From contig OY986436.1 of assembly GCA_963920525.1 (NCBI GenBank), positions 10,681,001 to 10,745,000 on the forward strand: a stretch of DNA of 64,000 bases, written 5' to 3'. Source of the DNA: Dichetophora obliterata. Lineage: Eukaryota > Arthropoda > Insecta > Diptera > Sciomyzidae. Below are positions 29,021 through 40,329 of the stretch, piece by piece (position 1 is the first letter of the stretch; every line of letters begins with the position of its first letter). Below the pieces are notes generated by a model. The model saw only the letters and a list, made by a program, of their open reading frames with translations, was not told the DNA's origin and did not search any database. A program made the position numbers and the translations under genes.

Positions 29021-29035
29021 GACGCAATATGCTAA
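29021..29035. repeat. Target-site duplication of the LINE (right copy)
   Basis: GACGCAATATGCTAA, the perfect partner of 24882-24896. Confidence 0.95.
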
Positions 29036-29304
29036 CTGAAGACCTTCGAAATGAAAAGACTGTTTGGCGGATACAGTTAGATTCTTCCAAACAATATTGT
29101 ATGGTCTTTCGACAACAATGCAATATTCAGTTCTGCTACCATGCTTTGCCTTGTTTCCTCTTCAATGAAGTCAACATCGCTCTTACTGCTTGTATAGGTA
29201 TCATCAACATCACTGTCAATTGGTTCATGATCAATATCTTCATTATGATTTCCATCAAAGTCTTCATCGTCATCCAACCACGCAGTTTGCCAGACAGAAT
29301 GCAT
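29036..29304 (-). pseudogene. piggyBac transposase, N-terminal part
   Basis: It begins with an ATG at 29304 and encodes an acidic segment (WLDDDEDFDGNHNEDID, SDVDDTYTSSKSDVDFIEEE) typical of piggyBac N termini, then LLSKDHTILFGRI before a stop at 29077. The LINE inserted shortly after, at 29035. It belongs with 23770-24881. The stop inside the region that should continue shows the copy was already decaying or has decayed since. Confidence 0.7.
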
Positions 29305-29645
29305 AATTTTTGTTTTTTATGTTATGTTTCGGAAAAAATATTTTTTTTTGTCACGATGACACACCGTGTCCTGCACTCACTTCAGCACACGAAACACAAC
29401 TAACGCGTTATCAAAGATATTTCACGCACTTTCCATATGTGTCAAATTGACACACAAACGAATATTTCGTTACTTTTCTTGTTGCCGCTCCCCTAAACGC
29501 TTGTAAATACATCGGGTTTATAATTTTTTTAAAATTTCGTCGAAAATTATTGAACTTCATTCAAATATGTAGAAAAACAAGGGCACAGTAACATTATCAA
29601 TTCGAAAATTGTGTCAAATTGACACAAACGAGGGATGAGTGTTAA

Positions 29646-32004
29646 TATGTTGCACAATATGACTGCAGTTATAGGGACTCGAACAAGCCCGAGTTTGTCT
29701 CTCTTATTTTAGGGATCGTGGTAAAAAGTCTTGCGCTCATTTACACAAACTTTTGTGCTTAAAATAAGGAGTCCGCGTCAATTGTTTTCAAAACGAATCT
29801 ACGCTACCATACTTCAAGATACGACTTAAATTATTAATATACTCTAATTTGAATTCTATCACATAGTTTATAAATAATTTTGATGTAAATCTATATAATA
29901 CAGATGAAATTGATTTTCGAATACAACGAATAGAACGTAAAGAATTTTCTAATCATAATAAAGCAAACAGGTGTTTCATTTAATATATAAAAGTCCAACA
30001 AGTTTTTTAAAACAAATTTTATTCTCATCTGCTATTAACTTAAATACATAATATATTAAAATAAAAAGTTAAGTTGCCAAAACGCGCACAATGAAATAAA
30101 AAAAATACTAATTTTAAAGAATGCAAAAAATATTTAATAAACTACAATAATATTGTGAAAATCGTTTCATATAAAATTTACAAAAATGTTGTAATAAAAA
30201 CGAAAAAGTTTGTTTTTAAGTTTTTGCCAATTAAAAAATTTTTTTTTTAACTTAAATAATTTTACAAATAAAAAAACGTATGAAATACAAAAAGTGAAAT
30301 AAAAAAATTTCAAATGGTGCTTGAAAGTATTTTCCTTGATAGTTATAGAAAAAATATCAGAAATAAATATATAATAGCTGAAAGCATAAATTAAATACTA
30401 GAGTAAATTGAATAACAAAGCTCAAGGCAAATTATTTCAAATAATAAAAAAAATATTCACAGGTTAGGCAATAGTGCGGATGATTTTTTTTTTAGTTTTG
30501 AAATCATTGAATTTTGAATTCTATGTTTAATTCTAAAAAAACTTGTGACATTAATTTTGGTTGAAAGAATGAAATTTTATGTAAAATTAAAATGCACCTA
30601 AAATACATTAGTGGCATTTTATTAAAGAAACTTGCTTTTGAAATCATATAAAAGCATAAAAAAACATTTTTTTATAAAACCAACTTCTTCAAAATAGACT
30701 TTGCCAATTTTAATGTGTTTTTGTGTGAGAGCGTATGAGTGTCGTTTAATTTGATTTGGATTTGATTTGAGTTGAATGCCACTCATACGCCAGAGTGCAC
30801 TTTTATAAAAAATCAAGCTAAAGAATTTGATTTTCGATTTGATTTCAATTGAAATGCTTATAATTTAATGTCACTCATACGTAACGATGTACTTTTATAT
30901 AAACTCAAAATCTTCAAATGGAATTTAGGGGAAAATAATTTCAACGTATCTACATGCACCCCACGAGTTTTTTTCTTAGAAGTAGAAATGTAGACCAAGA
31001 AAATAAATGATTCCAGAAATCAAAATATCGTTTCAAACAAATTGATGCGCTCTGATAGGCGGATAATCTATATTTTCTCCTAAAAGTTGGTCCAATTTCC
31101 CTGATATTAATTTTTTCTAACATTTTCAACATTTCACTTTAATTTAGTGGGTATGAAAGGTAGGCGTTTATTTTTTTAAATTTAAAGAACTTGCATGATA
31201 TATTTATGTGTGCATTCAAAGCTTATTAATGCTAAACCTCTTAAAAACAACTTTGATTTTGACTTTGATTAAAAAATATTTATTAGATATTAATGTTGTT
31301 TAATGAAATTATATTGTAATAAATTGTAAACGTATACGTCACTTAGGCATATTCTATGATTATTAATTAGATAAGAAATAAGACGAAATGTAAAAGTTTT
31401 GCTAAATCTGCTATGACAGGGCCGAAAAGTTGTCTGCACTCTAATTTTCAAACTGTCTTAATGTCAGTTTTTCCATAATTGAGTCATGAATTCGAAAACA
31501 AATGAAGTCTTAAGAACTAAAGAAAAATAAACTTGCTTAGCATCACTTAGCTACGATGTTTTGAGTAAAATCTTAAAGGTCAAATATATAGAATAATTGT
31601 GATGACATCAACTCTTTTTTCGAGCGCTCACTCTGAGCTTTAAATTTTAGATCTATGTAGTGAGTACATTGAAGAGAATTATGATTTGCCAAGAATAAAC
31701 TAAATTTTAAAAAAGAATCTTATTCTACCCAAAACAGTACGGTACGAGAGAAGGCCTTAAAGCAAGAAAAGAATAGGAGTTCATATTTAGTATTATACTA
31801 AATGCGGACTCATTATGCGTATAATGGCCAATTTGAAATCCTTAGCGACATTCGCTAACGCATATTCGAGCGGCAAACTAGTGACAACATGTCTAGACTG
31901 CTTTTCAATAATCATGATCTATTTATCAAAATGTTTGATTTTTTTTTACCTTCACGATCATTTTTTTTATTAAAAAATTATTAACAAAAACTTTACATCA
32001 ACTT
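29646..32004. other. AT-rich spacer
   Basis: No gene was recognised. A two-copy repeat with offset 92 bp lies at about 30720-30900 (CACTCATACG at 30780 and 30872, with TGTACTTTTATA-like ends). The remainder is poly(A/T)-rich without clear TIRs. Confidence 0.4.
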
Positions 32005-32874
32005 AACAAGGGTTAGGTTAGGTTGGGTCAGTGTGACCGTCTCAAACGAGACACACTTAGGCCAATGAGGCCTATTGTGATACCAAAAGTTAATTTTTCC
32101 TATCTCTAGTTAAACCAATTTGAGCTCTTTATTAAGCCTAGGATTCGGTAAGCCGAAGATTCCGAAAGTTCGTCAAGGCCATTGAAGAACTAGTTGCCTA
32201 AGTAGAAAAAAGCGTTTTTGAGCCAGCGCTGGGCAAGGGTAGAGGAATTGTACTGTAGATTCTTTCTCCTCTTCATCTCTACAGCTTCTGCAGAAGTCGT
32301 TGTGGGGTATGTTTAATCTTTGAGCGTGTCTGCCAATAAGGTAGTGCCCTGTAAGGATCCCTACCAGGGTGCTGATGTGGTCTCTACTGAGAAAAATGAG
32401 TTCTTTTGAACGCTTAAGGTTGAGTTTGTTACCAGCTGGCCATCTGTTGTTGGTTTTGGTGCCGGATAACTCATGAATAAGGAGTTTACATGTGGTGAGA
32501 GGAATACCAAGGCTGCCTAATCTGTAGATAGTTGTTTGATAGTACCTGTACGAGCGAGTGCATCTGCTTTGCAGTTACCTAGAAAATCTCTGTGTCCAGG
32601 AATCCAGCATAGAAGTATTCTGAGCTGCTTTGCCTCAGATCTCATTTAAAGATCTGCGGCAGTTGAGAACTGTTTCAGATGTTATTTCAACAGTTCCTAG
32701 GGCTTTCAAAGCGACTTGACTATCGGATAGTATGCAAATATTCATGGAAGATATCTCATTTACCTGAAGCCAAGTTAACGCTTCATGTATAGCAGCAATT
32801 TCAGCTTGAAATACACTGTAATGATCAGGGAGCCTGAAGGCTAAATTAGTGCTGAGCGCATTCGAACTTAACAA
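32005..32874 (-). pseudogene. LINE 3' fragment: RNase H and Cys-His tail
   Basis: Minus-strand reading gives FQAEIAAIHEALTWLQ and ICILSDSQVALKALG, the central RNase H motifs. Further on comes HYLIGRHAQRLNIPHNDFC with RSCRDEEE, the C-terminal zinc-binding motif of such ORF2 proteins. The catalytic N-terminal Asp motif and the RT are missing and frames are broken. The 3' end near 32005 has GGTTAGGTTAGGTTGGGTC on the plus strand, widespread in fly LINEs. This family differs from the intact element at 24897. Confidence 0.75.
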
Positions 32875-33385
32875 AGAAAGGTTATTAATAAAAAAACAAA
32901 AAATAGAAAAAATGCTTACAAATAATTAAATAGTGTACGTTGAATTTTTCCCAACAAATTCTGGAAAATTGTAAACGTATTTCTTGTTTAATAAATTCTA
33001 AGCATTTTTTGTTCTAAATTATTTGTTTATGATCTTTTAGGTAGCAAAGAAATTTAAGTAACCCATTGAGGACGACAGCATTTGCAAATTTAAAATTTTT
33101 TTTGTGGAATTGTCATTACCGATGACATATTTCTATACAAAAGTACTGTAAGAATTGAAAAATTCCGGAAAACCCCATATGGAAATTTTAGTTTTTGCTT
33201 TGTTGGATTAGCTGATTCATAAAGGTTTTAACATAATTCGGATAAGAAAATATATTCGCTCGTATTTGAAAATCGTTTGTGGTACCTATATCTGTAGTCT
33301 CTGAGAAAATAAGATGAACGACCAGAGGAAAAAAAAACCTATTGAAAGAAAATATGTTTTGACTTCCTAGTTTTTTTTACTCTTA

Positions 33386-33623
33386 GGCCCAATTTTTCAG
33401 TGCGAGTTTAAACTCTAGTCAAATTAAACCGAGCTTAACTCACCAAAATTGGACGTCTAAACTAGGTTTAGGCAAAAAAGAAAGACATTCTATGACAATT
33501 TAAGTCAATTTAATTTCACCGAATGCTTAAATATTTTGTTAAGCCGAGCTTAAACGTCCAATTTTGGTGAGTTAAGCTAAGTTTAATTTGACTAGAGCTT
33601 AAATCGCACTGAAAAATTGGCCC
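33386..33623. mobile_element. MITE, PIF/Harbinger-like (TTA duplication)
   Basis: Long TIRs of about 70 bp or more: GGCCCAATTTTTCAGTGCGA at the left and, in reverse complement, GGGCCAATTTTTCAGTGCGA at the right, both continuing through CTCTAGTCAAATTAAAC and CTTAACTCACCAAAATTGG. TTA flanks both ends (33383-33385 and 33624-33626), fitting the TWA target of PIF/Harbinger. It is 238 bp long with no coding sequence. Confidence 0.75.
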
Positions 33624-33899
33624 TTAAAATTAAAACAAGTTCGAAAAATGCGGCACAAGTTAAAAGCCACATTGATTTCTAATCTTTTAAGCCCAACTTT
33701 ATGAAAGTATCTCGAAAATTGTGCTCACACGACCTAAAAGTTAAATGGGTTATTTTTAAGCCATTCGTCGTCAAAGGGTTAAAAAGGAACTTTTACGATA
33801 TCAAAAAATTAAGACTGAATTTTTAGTATAATACGAATTTGGAGAATTAAACTGTGTTTTTTTTTTTAGACTAAACCAACGCTCAGGGATTCCCCCTAT

Positions 33900-34228
33900 A
33901 AATGTTTAAGCATTGTGTTGATTCGGAAGATGGGTGGTGATAGCTCAAAATCAACTCGGTCGGACGGTTGGTTCCTACAGTACCCACCGGTGGGTATTAC
34001 GTCTGGAGGCCGTCAGGACATTATTGCTCAATTGTCAGTGTGGATCATTGGTTCGTCTCAGGATCTGGTAGTCCGTCGTTGGTACAGAGGAATTACGGCT
34101 GCTTGCACCTGCGTTGCGTAGATTTGTACGCTCGTTGTATCTTAACCGTTCGATGCGGCGAATTTCGATTATAATTTTCGCAGCTACACCACAAGTGTGT
34201 TTCGCACATATGGAAAAAAAATATTTCT
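33900..34228. other. GC-richer unassigned block
   Basis: It contains GGTGGGTATTACGTCTGGAG and other less AT-rich sequence, with two short overlapping plus-strand frames of about 68 codons. I recognise no domain. It may be a piece of an old retroelement. Confidence 0.3.
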
Positions 34229-34231
34229 TAA

Positions 34232-34667
34232 GAGCCCGAACAGAACCAAAGCGGATGTCGGTTGTCGGATTCGCAGTGCAACAAAATGCATGAAAATAAA
34301 TGCAGCCGAAAAAAATGAAACGGCTGTAGAAATGCGCGACGGGAAAACGCCGGAATAGAATCTATTCTAATTTTTCTCTGACGGCTGGCGGATCTCTCTC
34401 TGAGTGAAATGTTGCCATATTTTTGCTAAAGATTGGGTACGTTCAGTGTTATTTTTTTAGTTTTTACTATGATCTGACATTCTGTTTTTGTATCTGTGTT
34501 GCATTTCTGTGAATTCAAAGCAAAATATAAAATAGTTTGTATCATTCCCAAAATGAAATGCAACCGTGATCCGACAACCGCCACCGCTCCAATTCTGGAC
34601 GGGCTCTCAGCGTATTTCGCGGAGAGAGGACCGCCAACTGTCAACCGCTTTGGTTCTGTTCGGGCTC
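34232..34667. mobile_element. MITE, PIF/Harbinger-like (TAA duplication)
   Basis: The TIR GAGCCCGAACAGAACCAAAG continues with CGG on both sides. TAA flanks each end (34229-34231 and 34668-34670). The inverted similarity extends through GTTGTCGG/GTTGGCGG-like sequence. It is 436 bp long without a transposase. Confidence 0.8.
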
Positions 34668-34670
34668 TAA

Positions 34671-35160
34671 AGTAGGGGCCACACCAAAAGCTTCTGTTAA
34701 CTTAGCTCGCTCTGAGCTAAAACGCGAGTTGTTGCAAGGGATAAGGTCCATTTTCCATTTTGAGACTGCTCCCAGCGATGTTGCCAACACTCGTTGCTGC
34801 GCTGTCTCTCGTTGGCCTTTGATACATTTCTTGAGTTCGCACGCCAGTATATCGATCGATGGCATAGCTGCTATTATTCCAATAGCATCGTCTGAGACTG
34901 CGGAATGCACTAACGACACTCATTGGCTGGTTATAATAGACGGAACGGAACGAAAAGCCACTTTACAATCACCTTTATTCTATTTGGCAAATGAGATGAC
35001 TGCGGTCACTGCGGTTCTAAACCATATTCTAGCAGTCACTGAACTGCGACCTGCGTCACTTAAAAGTAACATGCATGACTGAACACAACTAAATAGTTTT
35101 TTGTCATATTATAGTTGTCACTCTGGCCCGCCCTGTGGCGAATTGAAGTGAAATGGAGAC
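34671..35160. other. GC-richer unique segment, possible regulatory or relic coding DNA
   Basis: Base composition rises compared with its neighbours, and both strands carry open frames of about 92-117 codons overlapping each other. A TATCGATCGATGG motif near 34848 resembles a DRE/DREF-type promoter element. No known protein domain is visible. Confidence 0.3.
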
Positions 35161-35299
35161 AAAAAAGGAAGCACTGCGAAACTTCTCTTTGGAGGCTTTG
35201 ATTTACTTTCAATTAAGTAAATAAATAAAAGCTTCTTTCGACACTCTAAAGTAGCTTAAAAACCTAAAAAGAAAATAAGTCATCACAATGATTCCTTTT

Positions 35300-36260
35300 T
35301 AATTTAATTCCAACTCAATTCCAATTCCTTGGAATTTGGAATTGGTAATTGTACATCTCAATTCCTCAGGAATATAATTGGAAGAACTTCTTAATTACAT
35401 TACAGGAATTGTAATTGGTAATTGGACATCTCGATTCCTAAGGAAGGGAATTGGAAAAAAGTCGTCAATTCCATTACAGGAATTGTAATTGGCACTTAAA
35501 TACCTCAATTCCTCGGAATGGAATTGGAAAAAATTGTCACTTCCATTACAGGAATTGTAATGGGTAATTGATCTCTTCAATTCCTCAGGAATGGAATCGA
35601 AAAAAATTGACAATTCCATTACGGGAATTGTAATTGGTAATTGAACGCCTCAATTCCTTAGGAATAGAATTGGAAAACATTGCTTTGTTAGTAAATTAAT
35701 AAAATTTTATACGAAGTTGTTTTAGTTTTAGTCGAAGTTGTGTACCAAGCACCTTGCAACAAGTCGGCGGGTTTGAACCAGGTAGCGTAGCAGCTATATA
35801 TTTTGTTATAACTCAAAATGTGGTATTCAATTAAAAAATTGGTACCTTCGATAATACATGTATTTGTAAATATTTCATTAACTGACTAACAGTGGGAGTC
35901 AAATAAAGTTTTCTAATACATAATGAAGTAGTTTTGCGTTAATAAAGAAGTAATTAAAATTTCAACTTCAAATTACAATTCCTGTAATAGAATTGACGAT
36001 TTTTTCCAATTTCATTTATCAGGAATTGAAGTGTTCGATTACCAATTACAATTCCTGTGATGGAATAGACAATTTTTTCAATTCCATTCCTGAGAAATTG
36101 AGGTATTCAATTACCAATTACAATTCCCGTAATAGAATTGACCATTTTTTCCAAATCCATGTCAAGGAATTCAGGAGTTTAATTACCAACTACATACAAT
36201 TCAGGTAATGGAATTGACGATTTTTTCCAATTACATTCCTCAGGATTTGAGAATGAGTAC
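35300..36260. repeat. Foldback of ~60-70-bp tandem repeats
   Basis: The left arm (about 35320-35680) repeats ACAGGAATTGTAATTGGTAA and CTCAATTCCTCAGGAATGGA around GGAAAAAATTG. The right arm (about 35960-36260) repeats the reverse complement (ACCAATTACAATTCCTG and ATTGACGATTTTTTCCAATT). About 290 bp of unique sequence separates them. The architecture matches the foldback at 18559. No TSD could be fixed. Confidence 0.7.
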
Positions 36261-36352
36261 TTGTAATGAGTACTTTTAACCCAGTTCTGATCACAATCTA
36301 CCTATACAAATATTTAAAATTTGTAACTCACACTTCATCCCGCATTTCTAAT

Positions 36353-36884
36353 GCCATGGTTATGCTAGCCAAACATGATTGCCGAACATTTTTTGTTGTT
36401 ATTGTTTCACGTATAAAATGAAAAAATGAACTTTTTCTCATATTCATATTCTCGCTCTCAGACCGAACATTTTGATTGCTGATTGAAACGCCAAACATGC
36501 CGAACTTTCTAGTGTTGGCTGTAGTCATTTTGTATAATAGCATCAAAAAAGTAGGTAAAAGTATTAAAAAGTGAAGTTGATTGTGTCTTCAAGTAACCCT
36601 TAACATAAACAGCTAGCTAGCATGTCAGATATAAGCAAACCATTTTGTTTAAGATATTATAATAAAAATTCAGAGTAAGTAATATCAGTTCGTATATTTT
36701 TTAATTCGTTAATTTTAAGTACAAAAATGCAAATTAGGGTTGTGCTTTTTTGTGTTTTGACATACTATTACATATAATGCAACTGTGCCACCAATCATAG
36801 CATAACCACCAAACAAACATTTCAGCGAAGAGAACAAATTAACAAAAATGAACACCGAACATGTTTGGCTAGCATAACCACGGC
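36353..36884. mobile_element. MITE with GGTTATGCTAGCCAAACATG ends
   Basis: The left end GCCATGGTTATGCTAGCC and the right end in reverse complement, GCCGTGGTTATGCTAGCC, both continue AAACATG. It is 532 bp long with no recognisable transposase and no convincing TSD. Confidence 0.65.
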
Positions 36885-36908
36885 ATAACGGGTTAGAGCT
36901 ATCCCTTA

Positions 36909-37306
36909 AGGCTAATTTACACATTTCACTCAAAACACTGATAGAGATCGTTGAACGATGACAGTGAATCAATTCTTAATTTACATTCAAAGTGTAAATT
37001 TAAAATTTGATGAATGATTTGGTGTTGAATATCAAAATATTCAAATAAATTCGTTGACTGATAAATTTTATTGACGTTTAAAAGAATGAAATAAATTAAA
37101 AACACCTTTCAATTGTGTTTCAGTACGAATGACACATCAGTTCGATTTGCTTTCACTTTCATCAAAAGTAGGAAGACCTTCTACTTCTTTCACTGTTCAA
37201 TGCGGATGACAATCATCTTCATTTCAAAGATGAAACTCAATCTACATTTTTCAATTCAGATGATTCATCCAAAGTGAACAATGATAGTGAATCGTGTAGA
37301 TTCGCC
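36909..37306. mobile_element. MITE with AGGC(T/G)AAT(T/C)TACAC ends, TTA flanks
   Basis: The left end AGGCTAATTTACACATTTCAC and the right end in reverse complement, AGGCGAATCTACACGATTCAC, are inverted. TTA flanks both sides (36906-36908 and 37307-37309). The length is 398 bp. This fits a PIF/Harbinger-like MITE. Confidence 0.7.
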
Positions 37307-37612
37307 TTTAATTTCATTCTTTTCATCCTTACGTTTTCACCATAATTTGAATTATCTGAACAATCAGAATCTGAAAACCAAAACACAAAAGAACTCATTT
37401 TAAATCACGTGTTTATTTAATTTTTGATTGTTTATTTTAGACAACTGTTTCAGACTTGTAACGTTTACGTTACGTTTCATTTCACATGCTCCTTCTAATC
37501 ACGTCACGTGACAACTATGATACAACATTTCCAGTGACGTGGCATCGACTGCTACAAAACTCACTTTGATGAGGTGATAACAAGAATCAGGCTCAATCTA
37601 TAAGCCTGATTA

Positions 37613-39905
37613 TATCCCTGCAAACATTTGAAAGACTATTGGAATAGATGTTGATTTGGCAAAGCACTTGCGATTCGCGCAAGGGTTTTTTAGAACATCA
37701 ATCGCTTTTTGATCGCTCAAGCGATTAATTCTTGATTCAAGAAAAATCTTAAAAATCTTCCTTCGCTCATTCCGGCGATCGTTAAAAGATGAATCTCATT
37801 TCGATCGTCCAAGCGATAAATGCGAGATTCAAGAAAAATCTAAAAAATCTTCCTTCGCTCATTCCGGCGATCGTTGAAAGATGAATCGCATTTCGATCAT
37901 CCAAGCGATAAATGCGCAATTCAAGAAAAATCTTAAAAATCTTCCTTCGCTTATTCCGGCGATCGTTGGAAGATGGATCGCTTTTCGATCGCCCGAGCGA
38001 TGAATGTGTGATTCAAGAAAAATCTTACTTTGCTCATTGCCGCGATCTTTGGAAGATGGATCGCTTTTCGATCGTCCAAGCGATGAATGCGCAATTCAAG
38101 AAAAATCTTCAAAATCTTCCTTCGCTCATTCCGACGATCGTTGGAAGATGGATCACTTTTCGATCACCCAAACGATGAATGCGCAATTCAAGAAAAATCT
38201 TCAAAATCTTCCTTCGCTCATTCCGGCGATCGTTGGAAGATGGATCGCTTTTCAATCGCCCAAGTGATGAATACGCAATTCAAGAAAAATCTTCAAAATC
38301 TTCCTTCGCTCATTGCCGCGATCTTTGGAAGATGGATCGCTTTTCGATCGTCCAAGCTATGAATACGCGATCCAAGAACATTTTTTAAAATCTTTCTTCG
38401 CTCATTCCGGTGATAGTTGGAAGATGGCTTTTTTAAAAACTTTAAAATATCGATTGTTGGAATATGAAGAAAGCTATTGTATTTATATACTTCTCCCCTA
38501 AAAATAATCATCAACAAATTTAAATAATTTTTTTGTATTGAATTGCCGTACGGAAACTGAAAACATTTATATCAGCACAATTTGCGGTGGTCGATTTTTT
38601 TGTTGACCGATTGGACAAAAAATATCCCCTATAAAACAACTTGTAACGTTCAACAAAGATGCTTCGCAACAAATCGCTGAGGAACCCTAAAAGCGATTCG
38701 TTTGGCACTCTTGTCGGCGAATCGCTTAAGAATCCTTTTGCCAATTCATGTGCGACTCTTCCCGCGAATCGCTAGAAACTTCTCTCGACAATCCGTTAGC
38801 GGCTCTTCTCAGCGAACAGCTTAGGAACCCTTTAGGCGATTCGTTCGCGAATTTTCCCGGCGAATCACTTAAGACCCCTTCGGCGATTTCGTTAGCGACT
38901 CGTCGCAGCGAATCGCTTACGAACCCTTTAGGCGATTTGCCTCAGCTGCTTGCACCCTGCAAACATTTAGAAGACGATTGGAAGAAAAGTTGATTTGGCG
39001 AAGCACTTGCGATTCGCCCAAGAGTTCGCTTTTCGATCGCCCAAGCGGTGAATGCGCAAATCAAGAAAAATTTTCAAAATCTTCCTTCACTCATTCCGGC
39101 GATCGTTGGAAGATGGATCGCTTTTCGATCGCCCAAGCGGTGAATGCGCAATTCAAAAAAAATCTTCAAAATATTCCTTCGCTCATTCCGGCGATCGTTG
39201 GAAGATGGATCGCTTTTCAATCGCTCAAGCGATGAATACGCAATTCATGAAAAATCTTCAAAATCTGCCTTCGCTCATTCCGGCGATCGTTGGAAGATGG
39301 TCCAAACGATGAATGCGCGATCCAAGAAAATTTTTTAAAATTTCCTTCGCTCATTCCGGCGATCGTTGGAAGATGCCTTTTTTAAAAATTTTACTAAATT
39401 GATCGTTGGAATATGAAGCAGGCTATTGTATTTATATACTTCTCCCCTAAAAGTTATCATCCACAAATTTTAATAAATATTTTTTGTATTAAATGAAAAC
39501 ATTTATATCAGCACTATTTTCGGTGGTCGATTTTTTTGTTGACTGATTGTTCAAAGAATGTCCCATATAAAAAAACTTGTAACGTTCAACAAAGATGCTT
39601 CGCAACAAATCGCTGAGGAACCCTAAAAGCGATTCGTTTGGCTTTCTTGTCGGTGAATTGCTTAAGACTACTTTTGCAAATTCGTGTGCGAATCTTCCCG
39701 CCAATCGCTAGAAACTTCCCTCGAGAATCCGTTAGCGACTCTTCCCAGCGAATCGCTTAGGAATCTTTTAGGCGATTTGTTCGCGAATCACTTAAGCCCC
39801 CCTCTCGGCGATTTGTAAGCGACTCTTCCCAGGGAATCACTTACGAATCCTTTAAGCGATTCGTTCGCGAATCTTCTCGGCGAATCGCTTTTATGGCCTC
39901 AGTTG
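37613..39905 (+). repeat. 92-bp satellite with higher-order duplication
   Basis: A unit of about 92 bp (sometimes 83) contains TTCAAGAAAAATCTT, CTTCCTTCGCTCATTCCGGC, GATCGTTGGAAGATGGATCG and TTTTCGATCGCCCAAGCGAT. It runs at about 37735-38450 and 38990-39400. After each array comes a ~240-300-bp section of GCGAATCGCTTA/GCGATTCGTT repeats (about 38650-38940 and 39600-39895). The whole arrangement occurs twice: CCTGCAAACATTT starts blocks at about 37617 and 38955. Because 92 is not divisible by 3, the overlapping 60-90-codon frames are artefacts. Confidence 0.9.
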
Positions 39906-40329
39906 CTTGCAGTCGGCGATACCCGGATGACTACCAAATGAGCTCGCCTGCGATTGTCTCATCTTCCAAGCGATTCGCTGGCGGCTCTAAGGCGATTGAA
40001 AATATTTTCAGGTCATATTCCTGCAACACACTTGTACTGGTACATTTCCTCTCCGCTCTGAGCGCGTCATTTATACATGAGTTTCTTATGAGTTCGATTA
40101 TAAGAAGACGGGACGGAGTGGCACGCGACGTTGAGATCTACAGATTTCTTTTTTCTCCGTTGCGTTCTGTATATAACGTTTTGGGTGAAGAATTTACGTT
40201 GACAGATGCTACGTAATTTTATTCTGCATTTGTTTTATTTTCCGTATTTTTGATAAAATTTGATTGAATTCATGTTTTAAAATAATAAGAAAAGAAGAAT
40301 TGGTAGAATTTGTTTTGTAATAACATATA

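Larger units (their letters stand above)
23757..29641 (-). mobile_element. piggyBac-type transposon split by a LINE
   Basis: The TIRs CACGCATCCGTCG (23757-23769) and CGAGGGATGAGTG (29629-29641) match in 11 of 13 inverted positions. TTAA follows the right end (29642-29645) and GTAA, a one-base variant, precedes the left end (23753-23756). Transposase fragments with piggyBac signatures lie on the minus strand on both sides of a nested LINE (24897-29020). Subterminal GTGTCAAATTG(A/G)CACA palindromes occur near both ends. Without the LINE and one TSD copy the element would be about 1.7 kb. Confidence 0.85.

Noticed and set aside
37912..39338. Series of overlapping 60-90-codon frames with IFKIFLRSFRRSLEDGS and DRPSDECAIQEKS
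   Set aside because: Generated by a 92-bp satellite; 92 is not divisible by 3, so the frame rotates each unit and no continuous protein results.
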